Assembly: GCA_905250115.1 (NCBI GenBank)
Contig: CAJNOI010000108.1
Span: 133,954-197,953, forward strand
Length of the DNA stretch: 64,000 nt
Direction of reading: 5' to 3'
Origin: Adineta steineri
Lineage: Eukaryota; Rotifera; Eurotatoria; Adinetida; Adinetidae
The notes below the pieces were generated by a model, which made no database searches, was not told the DNA's origin, and was given only the letters and a program-made list of their open reading frames with translations. Each line of letters starts with the position of its first letter. Within the stretch, counting starts at the first letter, position 1. Made by a program: the position numbers and the translations under genes. Below, one piece after another: positions 1 through 14,000 of this stretch.

Positions 1-170
1 GTTGACGATGGAACCACAACCTTCAAATGGAACATTCCATCAGTGATAAACGTAAAATACAACGAACTAACTATCATACCAACATGTCTTATTAATAAGA
101 AACAAAATTTATTCTCTCGTCAAAAACAACCAAAAAAAAAAAAGAATAATAATTTATTTTACTTGAATTA
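1..170. other. Upstream flank, no gene seen
   Basis: No coding exon could be supported here. The stretch just before the first gene is A-rich and probably holds its 5' untranslated region. The left edge may also contain the tail of a gene outside the window. Confidence 0.4.
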
Positions 171-3100
171 ATGGCATCCAATAGTGAACAGTCATCTCAA
201 CAACAACTTCTGTCAGATCATGCTCAGGTAAATATTTTTATGTATTTGTTAATATAATGAATCATTCTAACATATTGAAAGATAACTAAAATAATAAAGA
301 GAGTGAATGTTTTTCTTTTACGTTAATCTCAAGTTTTTTTTATGAATATTTGCAAGAGCAAACGTTGCTACGTCTAGGCTTTTATTACTTAGCTATGAAG
401 CAGACTAACAGAACTTGTTCTTTTCCTTCTATTCCCTCTTTTTTTTCTCTGCTTCTTACATAGAATAGAGTCTCCGACGAAAAAAAAATACAATATGTCT
501 ATAGAATTAAGTGAGAGTTATAATTATTTATATATATTTTTCTAAAAATCATTGCAAATAGTTATAATGAAGATAAAAAAAAAAGAATTTCTTTCTTATT
601 TTCCTATAAAACAAAACAAAAAAACACTTTGTTTTAGTTGCTCTGATGATATTCAACAAAAATACATCAAATTAGATAGAGTGATGTATTCCTTATTTTT
701 ATTTACACCTGGTTTTACCATTGTGTAGACATAAAAACAAAGACTATATGCTCCGTCTAATATTTCTAGTTAATTTATGATTAAATAATTGAACATTTAG
801 AATTGCGTTTTTTCTTCTTCTTCTTCTGAATAAGAATCCAGGTTTGAGTTTATTATTAAAAATTCTCATATGTTTCTTTTGTTTATTTCTATTAATGATC
901 TAATAAGATAAATACATAATCATCATAAAATCCATTAGAACGTCGATCATATTTTAAATGCAATAAAGTCTGTTATTGCCTGTGCACACACAGCTGTTTC
1001 TTTCTCTCATTATTTCTCAATCATAAATGTCCTTTATATATCTTCTATCATTCGTTCTTACAAGCTGTTTTCCTCCCTTATTCTTGATTTTATAGCATGT
1101 TAAATTAAATGTTTGATATTTATTTCAACGAATATTAAATATAAACGATAATAAGATAGTAATTGATTACTAAAAATTGAACACGCACTCTTCAAATATG
1201 TATGTAGATTCATGAAAATAAAATAAAGAAAAAAAAGGAAAAGAAATATTTATGTTTGATGTCGTGTGCTGCACACCTGCTAAAATTCACTTCAATATGA
1301 TTAAAAATGTTTTTTTTTTGTTTTAGAAAAGCAGTTCCACACGTCCATCTGATATCGACAATACATCCGTTTCAAATACTAGTCTGAATATGAGTGACGA
1401 AAATCGTGATCCATCTTCAAATCCTTTACCAACAAAAATACGTCCAAAACCTGTTGATGCACGTTCAGCAGCTGCTTCATCATTAATATCTTCATTAGAT
1501 AGTCCAAAATCAGCAACAATTACAAATGTATCACAACGATTACCTTCAACTTCAGTTGAAGTATCTGTTGGTGAAATTTTATCAACCGATGAAAAACGTG
1601 CATCTGTTAGTATTCGTGAACAACAACAACAACAGCAACCACAACAACATCAACAACAATCATATCGTCATTCATCATCATCATGTTCATCATCTGAACT
1701 TGATGATATAACGGAAAATACATTTTCAACAACAAATAAAATGGATTTAGGTGAAGCAACACGTGAATTAACTCGTTTATTACATATCGGTAATGATAAT
1801 ACAATGAATGAAATACATTTAAATCCTGATGCACCTGATTTTACTCCTATTGATTTCTCACCAACATATCGTTCAGAATTAGCACCAGCACATTTACATC
1901 GACGTGCAACACAAGTTGATTATTATAATAATCGTCATTCACGTTCACGTTATTATTCTGAATCCTATCATCATTCAGTACCAACAAATACTTCAACAAT
2001 ACGACCATTACTTTCACTTGTTCCACAATATATTCCTTATCATCGTCAATCATGGAGTACAACAACACCACCACCACCACCATCAGCATCATCATCATCG
2101 AATGCGTGGTGGCAACAACAAGATTATAGTAATCCATCAAGTTCAACATCATCATATCATTCCAAACCAGCTTATCCACTTTATTCACCATTAATGCCAC
2201 CATTAACAGATGATAGTCTTTATCCAAATAGTAGACAATCATCATCTAAACGACAACGAATACATTCAAGTCGTGCTTTTGTTTTTCCAAGTCAAACAAC
2301 AACTAATAGAAAACGTTCACATTCAGGTCCTGAAACACCTTTAATACCACCTCCAACACATCTTAATGGTATTCATTGTTTAGCAAAAATAATGATCGAT
2401 ATTTTACGTTTAATTGATCCATTACCAATAAAACAAGAACAAAAATCTAATAAAACAGAAATTAGTTTATCACCTTCAAATTTTTCATCATCATCTCAAC
2501 AACAACAACGGAAATATCGTAGATCATCAAATAATACTTATCAACAACGACGTTTACAACAAAAACATGATTCAATCGATGCCGAAGATGTCTTTGTTGA
2601 CGATGAAATAGCAACAATAACTTCTTTGATTCAAAAAACATATGGTAAGATATATATTCATACACTTTTTAAATTATGATTATACCTTGTCGATATCATG
2701 ATCATTCTAATCACATCAGATTAATCTTTTGACCGCTCTTATTTGTACATATTTTGTTTTCATTGTTAATTATATCTATAAATAGATCTTTTCTATTCTA
2801 TTATGTCGCCAATGGAAATTATCCAATAAATTTTAGAATAAGGATAAAAAAAAGCGATCGTGACGATAATAAAAAAAGAAAGAGTTATATATCTATTAGT
2901 CGACACACACACACACACAATATGCTTGTTACTAAAAGTCTTCATTGTAATTATACAGATAGAGGATATAAAAAAAGCATAACACGTACACTTTTAATTA
3001 TTACAAATTTTCTCTCGTACATACAAATGTATACTACCATTATTAATCTATTTTCTAATCGAAAAAATTTTTAAGTTCGACTAGTGTTAATTAAAAATGT

Positions 3101-3800
3101 AAGATGTGTCTAGAAAAATAATCTATTTATATATTGATAAAAAACAGTTACTTTGATCAGTGGTTTTACTAATTAAGTGCATATTAAATAAAACCATCTA
3201 GATCATAACACATTTCACCATTTAGTAGTAATTATTGTCTTCATTTGAAAAAAGGGTGAGAGATATGGGTCGTTATATTCTTACATCTGGACACTGTTCT
3301 ACATGGTAAAAGTGTCGAGAGAATTGATGAAGTTTATGATAAAGCATTCAACCATGCAAACAGGCGATACTTTCATACTACCAACTGTCTATCAATGATA
3401 ATTATTACTGAAAAGAGTTTATTGTTTTTCTACTTTAATCGTTTGACAATGCATAATATTTTATATATATATTCGTTAATAATCGATTTCGTGATAGAAT
3501 CTAAATGGATAATAATTTATTAATGATAAATTATAGATAAAAACGATAACTATCACTTATGAATTTTTTTTCTCTTCTCTATCCTGTTTAATTGGATATG
3601 TGAATAAAACACAAATTATTTGATTTTTCTTTTGTTATATTTTAGATACAACTAATGCACAGAATAAATCAGTCGAAGATTTAATTGACAATGAACAGAA
3701 ACCATCATTATTATTGAATTCAACTGATACTGATGTTAAAAATACAGTACATTCACCTGTTGATGAATCATCTACGAACGAATCAACGCCTGTTATTTAA
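171..3800 (+). CDS. Disordered Q/S-rich protein with PAM2-like motif
   Basis: Three coding exons: 171-227, 1327-2644 and 3646-3800. Phases agree at both junctions and the product is 509 aa. The introns are long (about 1.1 and 1.0 kb). The protein is mostly low complexity: a poly-Q tract (nt about 1618-1665), Ser/His-rich runs and a Pro run. The one recognisable feature is LNPDAPDFTP at residues 184-193, which fits the PAM2 consensus (L-N-x-x-A-x-E/D-F-x-P). In known proteins PAM2 binds the MLLE domain of cytoplasmic poly(A)-binding protein. A more ordered stretch follows at nt about 2359-2450, containing HCLAKIMIDILRLIDPLP. By inference this is an RNA-metabolism or translation regulator of the kind that docks on PABP. 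I cannot assign it to ataxin-2, PAIP, TOB or LARP4, because no other domain of those families is visible. The Met at nt 171 is the first in-frame ATG and is needed to use exon 1. Confidence 0.75.
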
Positions 3801-5088
3801 ACAACAAATTGATATGACATAAACATGCATTGACTTCGTAACTAACTTCTTTTTTCTTTTGGATAAATCATATTTATTAATATTACTAATACATTTCAAG
3901 TCAAGTGTAATGATGAAATATCTTACACATCATTGCATTACTAATATTCTTAAATGTTAAATAACACCTACATATTTCCTTTTCTTTTTTTTTGTGTATG
4001 CACTTTTTCAATTGTGTGTACATTCGTTGTATTTTTTTGTTTTTTGTTCTCTTCTCTTATTCAACAAATCTTCCATTGACAAGGAAGAGAAATTCGATAA
4101 TCGAAATCAATGTATGTTAGAGAGAAAAAAAAAAAGAAAATAGACAACAATAAAGAACAGGCAATGCAGTATTTTAAATTTTTTTTTTTCGTTCTCTATC
4201 AATTTATTGTTAAATAAATATTTCAAATTATTATCATTTTGAAAATCAACAAAAAATAATAATAAATATTCTATCGATGGGTAACAAATGACAGTATAGT
4301 GTGTCGTCATTCATAAACATCAGTAATAAGAATAATAATACTGACGATGTCTCATATTTTTGTAGAAAAAGCAAAGAAAAAACTCTTAGAAAAGAAAAGG
4401 AAGAGAAAAAAAATACTGAAACAGAAAAGACGAAGAACTAGCTTCAACATTGTTTTTTACGAGAAAAAATGTAATATATGCTGATGGTAGTAGTAGTATA
4501 AAAAATAACGACAAAAGCAAAAATACTAATGGACGCATTCCACATTCGACTAATACTCTCCATACCCATAGAGAATACAGAATATGCAGAGAAAATAACC
4601 GACGAGAAAGAGAGAGAGAAAAGGAAAAAGAAAATAATGAAGTATTACTAGGAAAAATTACAAAATTATTAATACAGATGAATCAACAGCAAAAACATAT
4701 ACCACAAATATCCTTCAAGTTTTGTCAGAGATAGATTTGATATGACAACAGCAATTTCTATGAGTAAGTCAAAAATACAATGATTACTAGTTATTATAAC
4801 AACATTAATCGAAAATGAGCAATATTTATATATAGAGAGAGAGGTTACTAGAAATAACAAAAAAGAGAACATTAACGATGGTCACGAAAATCAAGGAAGA
4901 AAAGAAAAAAGGTGAAAGAGAAAAGAGAGAGAGAGAGAAGGAGAAGATGATGTGACGAGAATATCGACGATCAAAGAGAGCACAGGAGAAAGAGAAAGGG
5001 TATGACAAACAAAAAAAAAAGAAATGTATTGATTTAGTTACATCGTTTAATAGGCGAACAGCACAACTGTTTGATCGTCAACAATTCT
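3801..5088. other. Intergenic, purine-rich
   Basis: No exon was found. From about 4360 to 5010 the plus strand is strongly purine-rich, with (GA)n runs near 4606-4630 and 4915-4945. Open frames here are only low-complexity K/E/R strings. This is probably the promoter and 5' untranslated region of the giant gene downstream. Confidence 0.5.
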
Positions 5089-8000
5089 ATGGCGAATTTT
5101 ATTTCATCATCCTTCGATAGTAATAAAAACTATCAATATACTTCTTTCTTAGATAATCGCTCAAGGCGTTCATCATATCAATACAATATGTTATGGTCAA
5201 ATTATTTTCCTAAATATTCAATGCCTCGTTATCGTTTTCAAGATTATAAACCATATTATTCAACAATATCTCGTAATGCTGTATCATTATCACCATATCG
5301 TAAAACACATTATTTAGATACATCGGATGAAGAAATAATTAAAGAAGAAATTATCGAAATAACCTATCTTGATCATTATCCAACATTACTTGAACGTTGG
5401 GGTGATGATACGAAAACTGTGACTCGAGAAGAAGGTGAATTTAAAATTGAAGATTATGTAGAATTTGAAGAAATTGAACCAACAATAACAGAAGATATAT
5501 CTTATGAAATAACCTATTCAGGTGATATTATTCAATCAACTATAGAAACTCATCATACACGTTCGGAATCTCGAAACTTTCGTAAAATTAAAAAACGACG
5601 TACAAAACGTAAACGAACAACAAAATTATTTAATTTATCAGATAAAAATAATTCAATCATTCATACTGGTGATACTATTAGTAATCTTAATCAGAATTTA
5701 TCCGGTGATACACAACGACAACAACAACTAACTGATGATACTCCTACGCATGAAATTAATCATTCAGATATCAATGGTGAGTAACTTTTGTAATCATAGA
5801 AACGAATGAGGTTTCAACTATTTATATGCAAGGTTTCCTAATCCATATAGAGTATTGAACTTTTAATAAAGATTACGACTATATAGATCTCAATCATTAA
5901 GTATTTATATATACATATATTGATTATGTAAAGATTTCTTGAACTTTTATAAAGAGTAATTAAAAATATATTTTCGAAAAGAAGAATGAATCTATTGTTA
6001 TATTCATATAATATCATAAACTAAATTATGTACCAATTATTATTCTATTAAACGTTCTTATTTTTTTTATGTAAATATAATTGTTTACGTTGCAATTATA
6101 AACTGAAAAATAGTTTTCTTTTCATTCTATATGTATTATTATTATAATTACATTTGAGTCGAATAGAACAACTAAATAATTGTTGCGTTTAGATGATCGA
6201 TTTGTTCATATCGTTAAAAAGACATCACAAGAATCGACTGAAAGAAATAAAGATTCGTTAGATAAAATAAAAGAACAAACGAATGAATCACATACATCAT
6301 CTTTTATATCAACACAAAAATATGATAATCATGAACAACTCATTTCAATATCAAAATCATCAATCAATCAATCAAATAAAGATCAAACAGAATCCCAGTT
6401 GGATTCCATAATAACAAAAATTAATCAAAAGGTAAAATCTTTTTCTTTTTAATATATTTAAAATCATATAATAAACTTAATTATTTAGATTGTTTCGGAT
6501 GAGAAAAAAATAGATTCGATTAAAACTCAACCATTAAATATGCACAAAATCGACGATGATATTATTAAAGAAGAACTTAAATTACGATCAATCGATGAAG
6601 AAAATAGGTCTCATAATGAATGCAATCGTCAATCATTAACTCCGACTGAACAAGCAATCGCGCATAGTCATAATGAAAATTTTCAATCATTTTTAAATTC
6701 AGATATATCAAATTCAGTCAAAGAAAATAATAATTTATTTACGTATAAAACTAAATCAAATGATTCATCTATCGATATTACTCAAAAGACGAAGTCTATT
6801 CCGATGCAATCATTATCGAACATGGAAGAACAGTTCAATTCAACCAGAACTGAACAAACATCTATAGAACCTACAACGGCAATCAATAAATTAAAAGCTA
6901 ATGATGATGATGCGAATGTAAAACTTTCGTCAGATTCTCCTGTTAATATAGTTCGTCAGATTAAAGATACAACACTTCCTATTCATCATGCATCAATTGA
7001 ACATACCAAACAAGATGTTACTAATTCAACAAATAATTTATTAACTAAAACTTTTTCTTCGAATGAAATGAAACAAGAAAACATTTATGAAGATAAAACA
7101 AATGTCAATGATTCTAAACATATTCTTCCTACATCAACTACATCTGTCATACATAAAGATATTAAATCATCATCGAATTCTTTTACAAACAATATTCCTA
7201 CTTCCTCTATGCAATCAGATATAATCAATACTCCAATTAATCCTAAATTAACAAATTTGAATGCTGATCACGATTTAATAAATTCCATCAATGAACCATC
7301 TTATTCAACGTATGAACAAACAAATATCATGAATAATATTTTTAATCCTCCCACAAGCACAAGTTCATCATATTTTATTAATACTGATAGATTCATAGAA
7401 ACAGAGTCAGATTATGGAGATTTATATCAAGATCATTATTTTCCAACGAATACAATTCAAGATACATTATTAGATTTTATTTCGATCGATGATGAATCAT
7501 TAAGTGAAAAACAAGATCTACCTGATTTAAATAAAATTTATTATGAATTAAAAGAACAACGTTATGTTGCAACATTAACTAATGATACAAATAAAGAACA
7601 AACAGAAAATGATGATATTGAATCTTTTAATTTAGACACATTATCTTCTATTTCAAACTTACCGTTCAACGGATACCGTCAAGTATTTGGTATCTATAAT
7701 GAAGGTACTAATACAGTCGATGATTCAACATCTTATATTTCACAAAATACTCATCCTGACTTGAACATTCGACGACAGCAACAACAACTTAAAACAGAAT
7801 TATCTCAGACATCAGTAAGTAATATACTTTCATTGTAGATCATATATTTTAATTTTTTCCCTTTAGTTACAATCACCTATAAACAATGACCAATATCAAT
7901 CTCAACAATCCGATGTTGCTATACATTCGACTGCAGCTCGTGCCTCTTCGGATGAAAAATCTCCTGTCAAAAAATTCTCATCTTCTTTATCTAATAAATT

Positions 8001-11000
8001 AATTAATAATGCTCAATCAGACGATTCAATTCATGGAACCGACGAAAGAATTACAAATGATTCATATGAACAGATCAAATCAACACAAATACAATCACAA
8101 CTCATCCCTTCTAGCACTCCCTGGTCTTCAAATCAACATACAGTAGCTACTACCGAATCTCAACGACTCCTATCAACTTCTCCTGATGAACAACACAATC
8201 AAGCTCCACAATCATCATTACATCAACAACTACAAATTATCAATGATGAATATCCATGGTGTTCCAGTTATTATACTATTATTGATGCTGAATCAAATCT
8301 TGATCGCTTTTATAATCAGCTGCTTGTCAATGAACAATCATCTGTTTCAACAACTGTCAACAATCAGAATGAAGATCTTAATACACAAAACAAAAAAACA
8401 CAGGATGATGATAATGATGATGGATTTCATATTGTACAACGACGTAAACGTATACCTTCATCTACAACACATGAACAATCAGTATCATCATCTACGATGA
8501 CCACTAAATCACCACTTAGTCCTGATATTGATGTTGAACCAATAATTATCCATGGAAATCCCAATGTAACAGTACCTATTCTACCAATAATTGAACAAAC
8601 TACTGATAGAAGTAGTAAGAAAAAACAAAAGAAAAAGAAAAAAGATAAAATTGATGTGATTTTATTTGATGCTCCTGAATTAACTTTATCAGATATGAAC
8701 AAAAAGACAAATGACAATATGAAATCTTCAACAGCCCAAGAAGAAGAACAACAACAACAACAACAAGAAAATGAAAGATTGAAGTATGAGGATGAAAAAC
8801 TATATAAAAAATCACCTGTACATCCAAATGAACAACAACAAAAGTTATATATACAAAAACTACATACTCCTATACAATCGCAACATTTTTCAACTTCTCT
8901 AGATGAACAATACAATCAAGCTCAACAACTACAAGTTATAAATGACGACTACTCATGGTATTCAAGTCATTATAGTATTATTGATGCTGAATCAAATCTT
9001 AATCGCTTTTACAGTCAACTAAATCCTCCTAAAGAACAATCATCAACTCCACCAACTGCCAACATAAAAAACAGCAAAACAGAAGATGATCATGATGAAT
9101 TTCATATTGTACAACGTCGTAAACGTATACCTTCATCCACGACACATGATAAATCTTCATCATCATCTACGTTAACCAATATATCACCACTTAGTCCTGA
9201 TATTGATCTTGAACCATTTATTCTTCATGGAAATCCCAATATATCACTACCTGCTCCATCAATTATTGAACAAACTACTGACAGAGGTAGTAAGAAAAAA
9301 CAAAAGAAAAAGAAGCACGAGAAAACTGAAACAGTATTATTCGATGCTCCTGAATTAGTTTTATCAAGTATGAACAAGGACACAAACAACGCTTTGAAAA
9401 CATCAACAGTAAAAGAAGAAAAACAACAAGAAAATGAAATACAATATAAAGAATCATCTGTACACCCTAATAAACAACAACAAGAGTCATATATACAAAA
9501 ATTACCTACTCCTATTGAATCTCAGCATCCCGTCTCAGCTCACCAACAACTACAAGTTATGAATGATGACTACTCATCGTATTCAAGTCATTATAGTATT
9601 ATTGATGCTGAAACAAATCTTGGCCGCTTTTACGATCAGCCGCTTGCCAATGAACAATCATCAGTTCCAACAACTACCACCAGTCAGAATGAAGATCTCA
9701 ATACACAAAACAACAAAACAGAAGATTATGGTGATGATGATGGATTTTATATTGTACAGCGTCGTAAACGTATACCTTCATCGACAACACATGATCAATC
9801 ACTGTCATCATCTACGGCTATTACTAGACCAGCAGTGCCACGAGTTAGTCCTGATATAGATCTTAGACCAGCCATCCTTCACGGAAATCGCGGTATATCG
9901 GTACCTATTGCACCAATGATGGAACACACTACCGATAGAAGTAGTAAGAAAAAACAGAAAAAAAAGAAGAATGAAAAAAATGATACGATATTATATGATA
10001 CTCCTGAATTAATTTTGTCAAATATGGACACAAACACGAACAACGCTACGAAATCACCAACAACAAAAGAAGAAGAGCGAAAAGAAAATGAAAGATTGAA
10101 GCATGAAGATGAAAAACAATATAAAGAATCATCTATTCGGTACTCAAATCAGAACAAAGTAGCTCCTACGGAATCTCAACGACTCTTATCAACTTCTCCT
10201 GCTGAAAAATACAATCAGACTCAACAACAACTACAAGTTATGAATGATGATTATTCATGGTATTCAAGTCATTATAGTATTATTGATGCCGAAACTAATC
10301 TTGATCGATTTTACAATCAACTAAATCCTCCTAAGGAACAATCATTAGTTGCAACAACTGTTAACAATAAGAACGAAGATCTCATCATACAAAACAACAA
10401 ACAACAAGATGATGATGATGATGAATTTCATATTGTACAACGTCGTAAACGTATACCTTCATCAACAACACATGATAAAACATTAGCATCATCTACGATG
10501 ACCACTAAACTACCAGTTAGTCCAGATATTGATCTAGAACCATTTATTCTTCATGGAAATCCCAATATATCACTACCTATTCCACCAATTGTTGAACAAA
10601 CTACTGATAGAGGTAGTAAGAAAAAACAAAAGAAAAAAAAGCATGAGAAAATTGAAACGATATTATTCGATGCTCCTGAATTAGTTTTATCAAGTATGAA
10701 CAAGGACATAAACAACGCTTTGAAAACATCAACAGTGAAAAAGGAAGAAAGTCAAAGCAATGGTAAACCAATTGACTTAGGTTTAAGGAACGACAGTTTT
10801 CAGTTGACTACCACACAAACTTTGCAAGATTCTGTATCAACTGTTATTCTTGTTGATAGACCTGGTTCAGATACTTCATCAAAGAATGAGTTAGATCTTC
10901 GATATTCGTTACTACTTGATCATCTTGATACTATTATTCAACCAATACTTAAATCATCACCATCAGAGACGACTGAAAATCAATTGAAATCATCAAAAAT

Positions 11001-14000
11001 TGAATCAAATACTTATCCACATCAAGAGAAACAAGAATCAATCTATGACAGGATTTCTAGTGTCAAGGAATCTTTGCAACATTTTATTGAAGATATTCGA
11101 CTAACTAAAGCAAATAAGGAAAAAGAAGGTGAAGATGCTACAAATACTATTGCACACCAACAAGCTCCGATACCAACTACTCTAGCAACAAATTTATCAA
11201 CTGTATTGACGGGTACCAGATCAGAGAATACTAAGGTATCCACAAATGTCGAAGAAGAAGAATATGCAACCGAAAAATTCCTTCGATCATTGGAGTCTTT
11301 GAAACATACAAGTAAAAATAAATCTATCCAAAAGGATAGACTGTCAAATGTACAGAATCTACAATCGATATCTACTACTTCAACCACTGATGCTGCTCGA
11401 AAACCAGAAAAATTTGAAAAAACAGTAAGTAAACAAGTACTATTAAACACTATCTTATTCTTATATTCTGTTATAGCTTCAATCATCATTCAGTGATACA
11501 CAAGATCATCACGGTATATCTGATGCAGTTACCACTACTATATCAAATGTCAAAGACGTACTAGCCAATCTTACCTTTTCGAACGAGAAAAGCAAGGACG
11601 TTAAGAAAAAGAAAAAATCTGTTAACAATTCATACGAACAGAACAGATCAACACAAGAACAACTAACACAAATACAATCACAACTCATCCCTTCTAGCTC
11701 TCCTTGGTATTCGAATCAATACAAAGTAACTCCTTCTGAATCTCAACGACTCTTATCAACTTCTCCTGATGAAAAATACAATCAACGTCAACAACAACTA
11801 CAAGTTATGAATGATGACTATTCATGGTATTCAAGTCATTATAGTATTATTGATGCTGAATCCAATCTTGATCGCTTTTACCGTCAACTAAATACTCCTA
11901 AGAAACAATCATCAGTTGCAACAACTGTTAAAATTCAGAAGGAAGATCTCAATACACAAAAGAACAAAACAGAAGATTATGGTGATGATGATGGATTCTA
12001 TATTGTACAACGTCGTAAACGTATACCTTCATCCACGACACATGATAAATCTTCATCATCATCTACGTTAACCAATATATCACCACTTAGTCCTGATATT
12101 GATCTAGAACCATTTATTCTTCATGGAAACCCCAATATATCACTACCTGCTCCATCAATTATTGAACAAACTACTGACAGAAGTAGTAAGAAAAAACAAA
12201 AGAAAAAGAAGCACGTGAAAATTGAAACAATATTATTCGATGCTCCTGAATTAATTTTATCAGATATAAACAAGAAGGCAAACGATACTATGCAATCTTC
12301 AACAGCACAAGAAGAAAAACAAGAAGAAAATGAAATACAATATGAAGCATCATCTGCACATCCAAATGAACCACAACAACAAGAGTCATATATACAAAAA
12401 CTACACATTCCTTCTGGCGCTCCTTGGTATTCAAGTCAATATAAAGTAGCTTCTACTGAATCTGATCGACTCTTCCCAACTCAGCATTCTTCAACTTCTC
12501 CTGATGAACAACACAATCAAGGTCAACAACAACTACAAGTTATGAATGATGACTATTCATGGTATTCAAGTCATTATAGTATTATTGATGCCGAAACAAA
12601 TCTTGATCGATTTTATAGTCAGCTGCTAGTCAAAGAACAATCATCAGTTGCAACAACTGTTAACAATAAGAACGAAGATCTCAACATACAAAACAACAAA
12701 CCACAAGATGATGATGATGAATTTCATATTGTACAACGCCGAAAACGTATACCTTCGTCGACAACACATGATCAATCAGTGCCATCATCCACGATGATCA
12801 ATATATCACCACTTAGTCCTGACATAGATCTTGAACCATTTATTCTTCATGGAAATCCCAATATATCAGCACCTATCCCACCAATTACTGAACAAACTAC
12901 TGATAGAGGTAGTAAGAAAAAACAGAAGAAAAAGAAAAAAGATAAAATTGATGTGATTGTATTCGATGCTCCTGAATTAATTTTATCAGATATAAACAAG
13001 AAGACAAACGATACTATGCAATCTTCAACAACAAAAGAAGAAAAACAAGAAGAAAATGAAATACAATATAAAGAACCATCTGTACATCCAAATGAACAAC
13101 AACAACAAGAGTCATATATACAAAAACTACATATTCCTTCTGGCGCTCCTTGGTATTCAAGTCAATATAAAGTAGCTTCTACTGAATCTGATCGACTCTT
13201 TTCAACACAGCATTCTTCAGCTTCTCCTAACGAACAATACAATCAAACTCAACCACAACTACAAGTTATGAATGATGACTATTCGTGGTATTCAAGTCAT
13301 TATAGTATTATAGATGCTGAATCAAATCTTAATCGCTTTTACAGTCAACTAAATCCTCCCAAGGAACATTCATCAACTCCACCAACTGCCAACATAAAGA
13401 ATAACAAAACAGAAGATGACAGTAACGATGAATTTCATATTGTACAACGACGTAAACGTATACCTTCATCGACAACACATGATAAAACATTAGCATCATC
13501 TACGATCACCACCAAATCACCTCTTGGCCCTGACATTGATCTTAAACCATTTATTCTTCATGGAAATCCCAGTGTACCTGTACCTATTCCACTAATTGCT
13601 GAACAAACTACTGATAGAAGTAGTAAGAAAAAACAAAAGAAAAAGAAATATGACAAAAGTAATGCGATATTATACGATGCTCCTGAATTAATTTTATCAA
13701 ATATGAACAAGGACATAAGCAATACCCTACAATCTCAAATAGCTCTGGAAGAGAATTGCGAAAAAAATATTAGCGTGACCAAAATACCATTATTAAGTGA
13801 AACATTCAATGATGAAGTTAAACAAATATATGAAGACTCATCTATACTTTCAAGCAAACTACAGCAAGAAACTCAAGCAACGTCAATTAGTTATACTACT
13901 CAAATGACCAATGAGGCAGATAACAAGAGGAATGAATCGAAATTACTATCTGCTCAAGATATGTCTACATCGAATGCTGCCCAGATTAATACTGAAACAA

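Noticed and set aside
2754..3074. 106-codon frame after exon 2 of the first gene
   Set aside because: It lies inside the intron 2645-3645. The exon-intron model with matching phase explains the region, and the frame has no domain.
4450..4734. K/E/R-rich open frame in the purine tract
   Set aside because: Composition alone explains it; there is no splice-compatible link to the downstream gene.
8427..8915. Long minus-strand open frame opposite the giant gene
   Set aside because: It mirrors the CAA/GAA/TCA-rich coding strand and gives Cys/Phe/Ser low-complexity protein. It recurs opposite each repeat unit (also near 9275 and 12121), as expected of a shadow frame.
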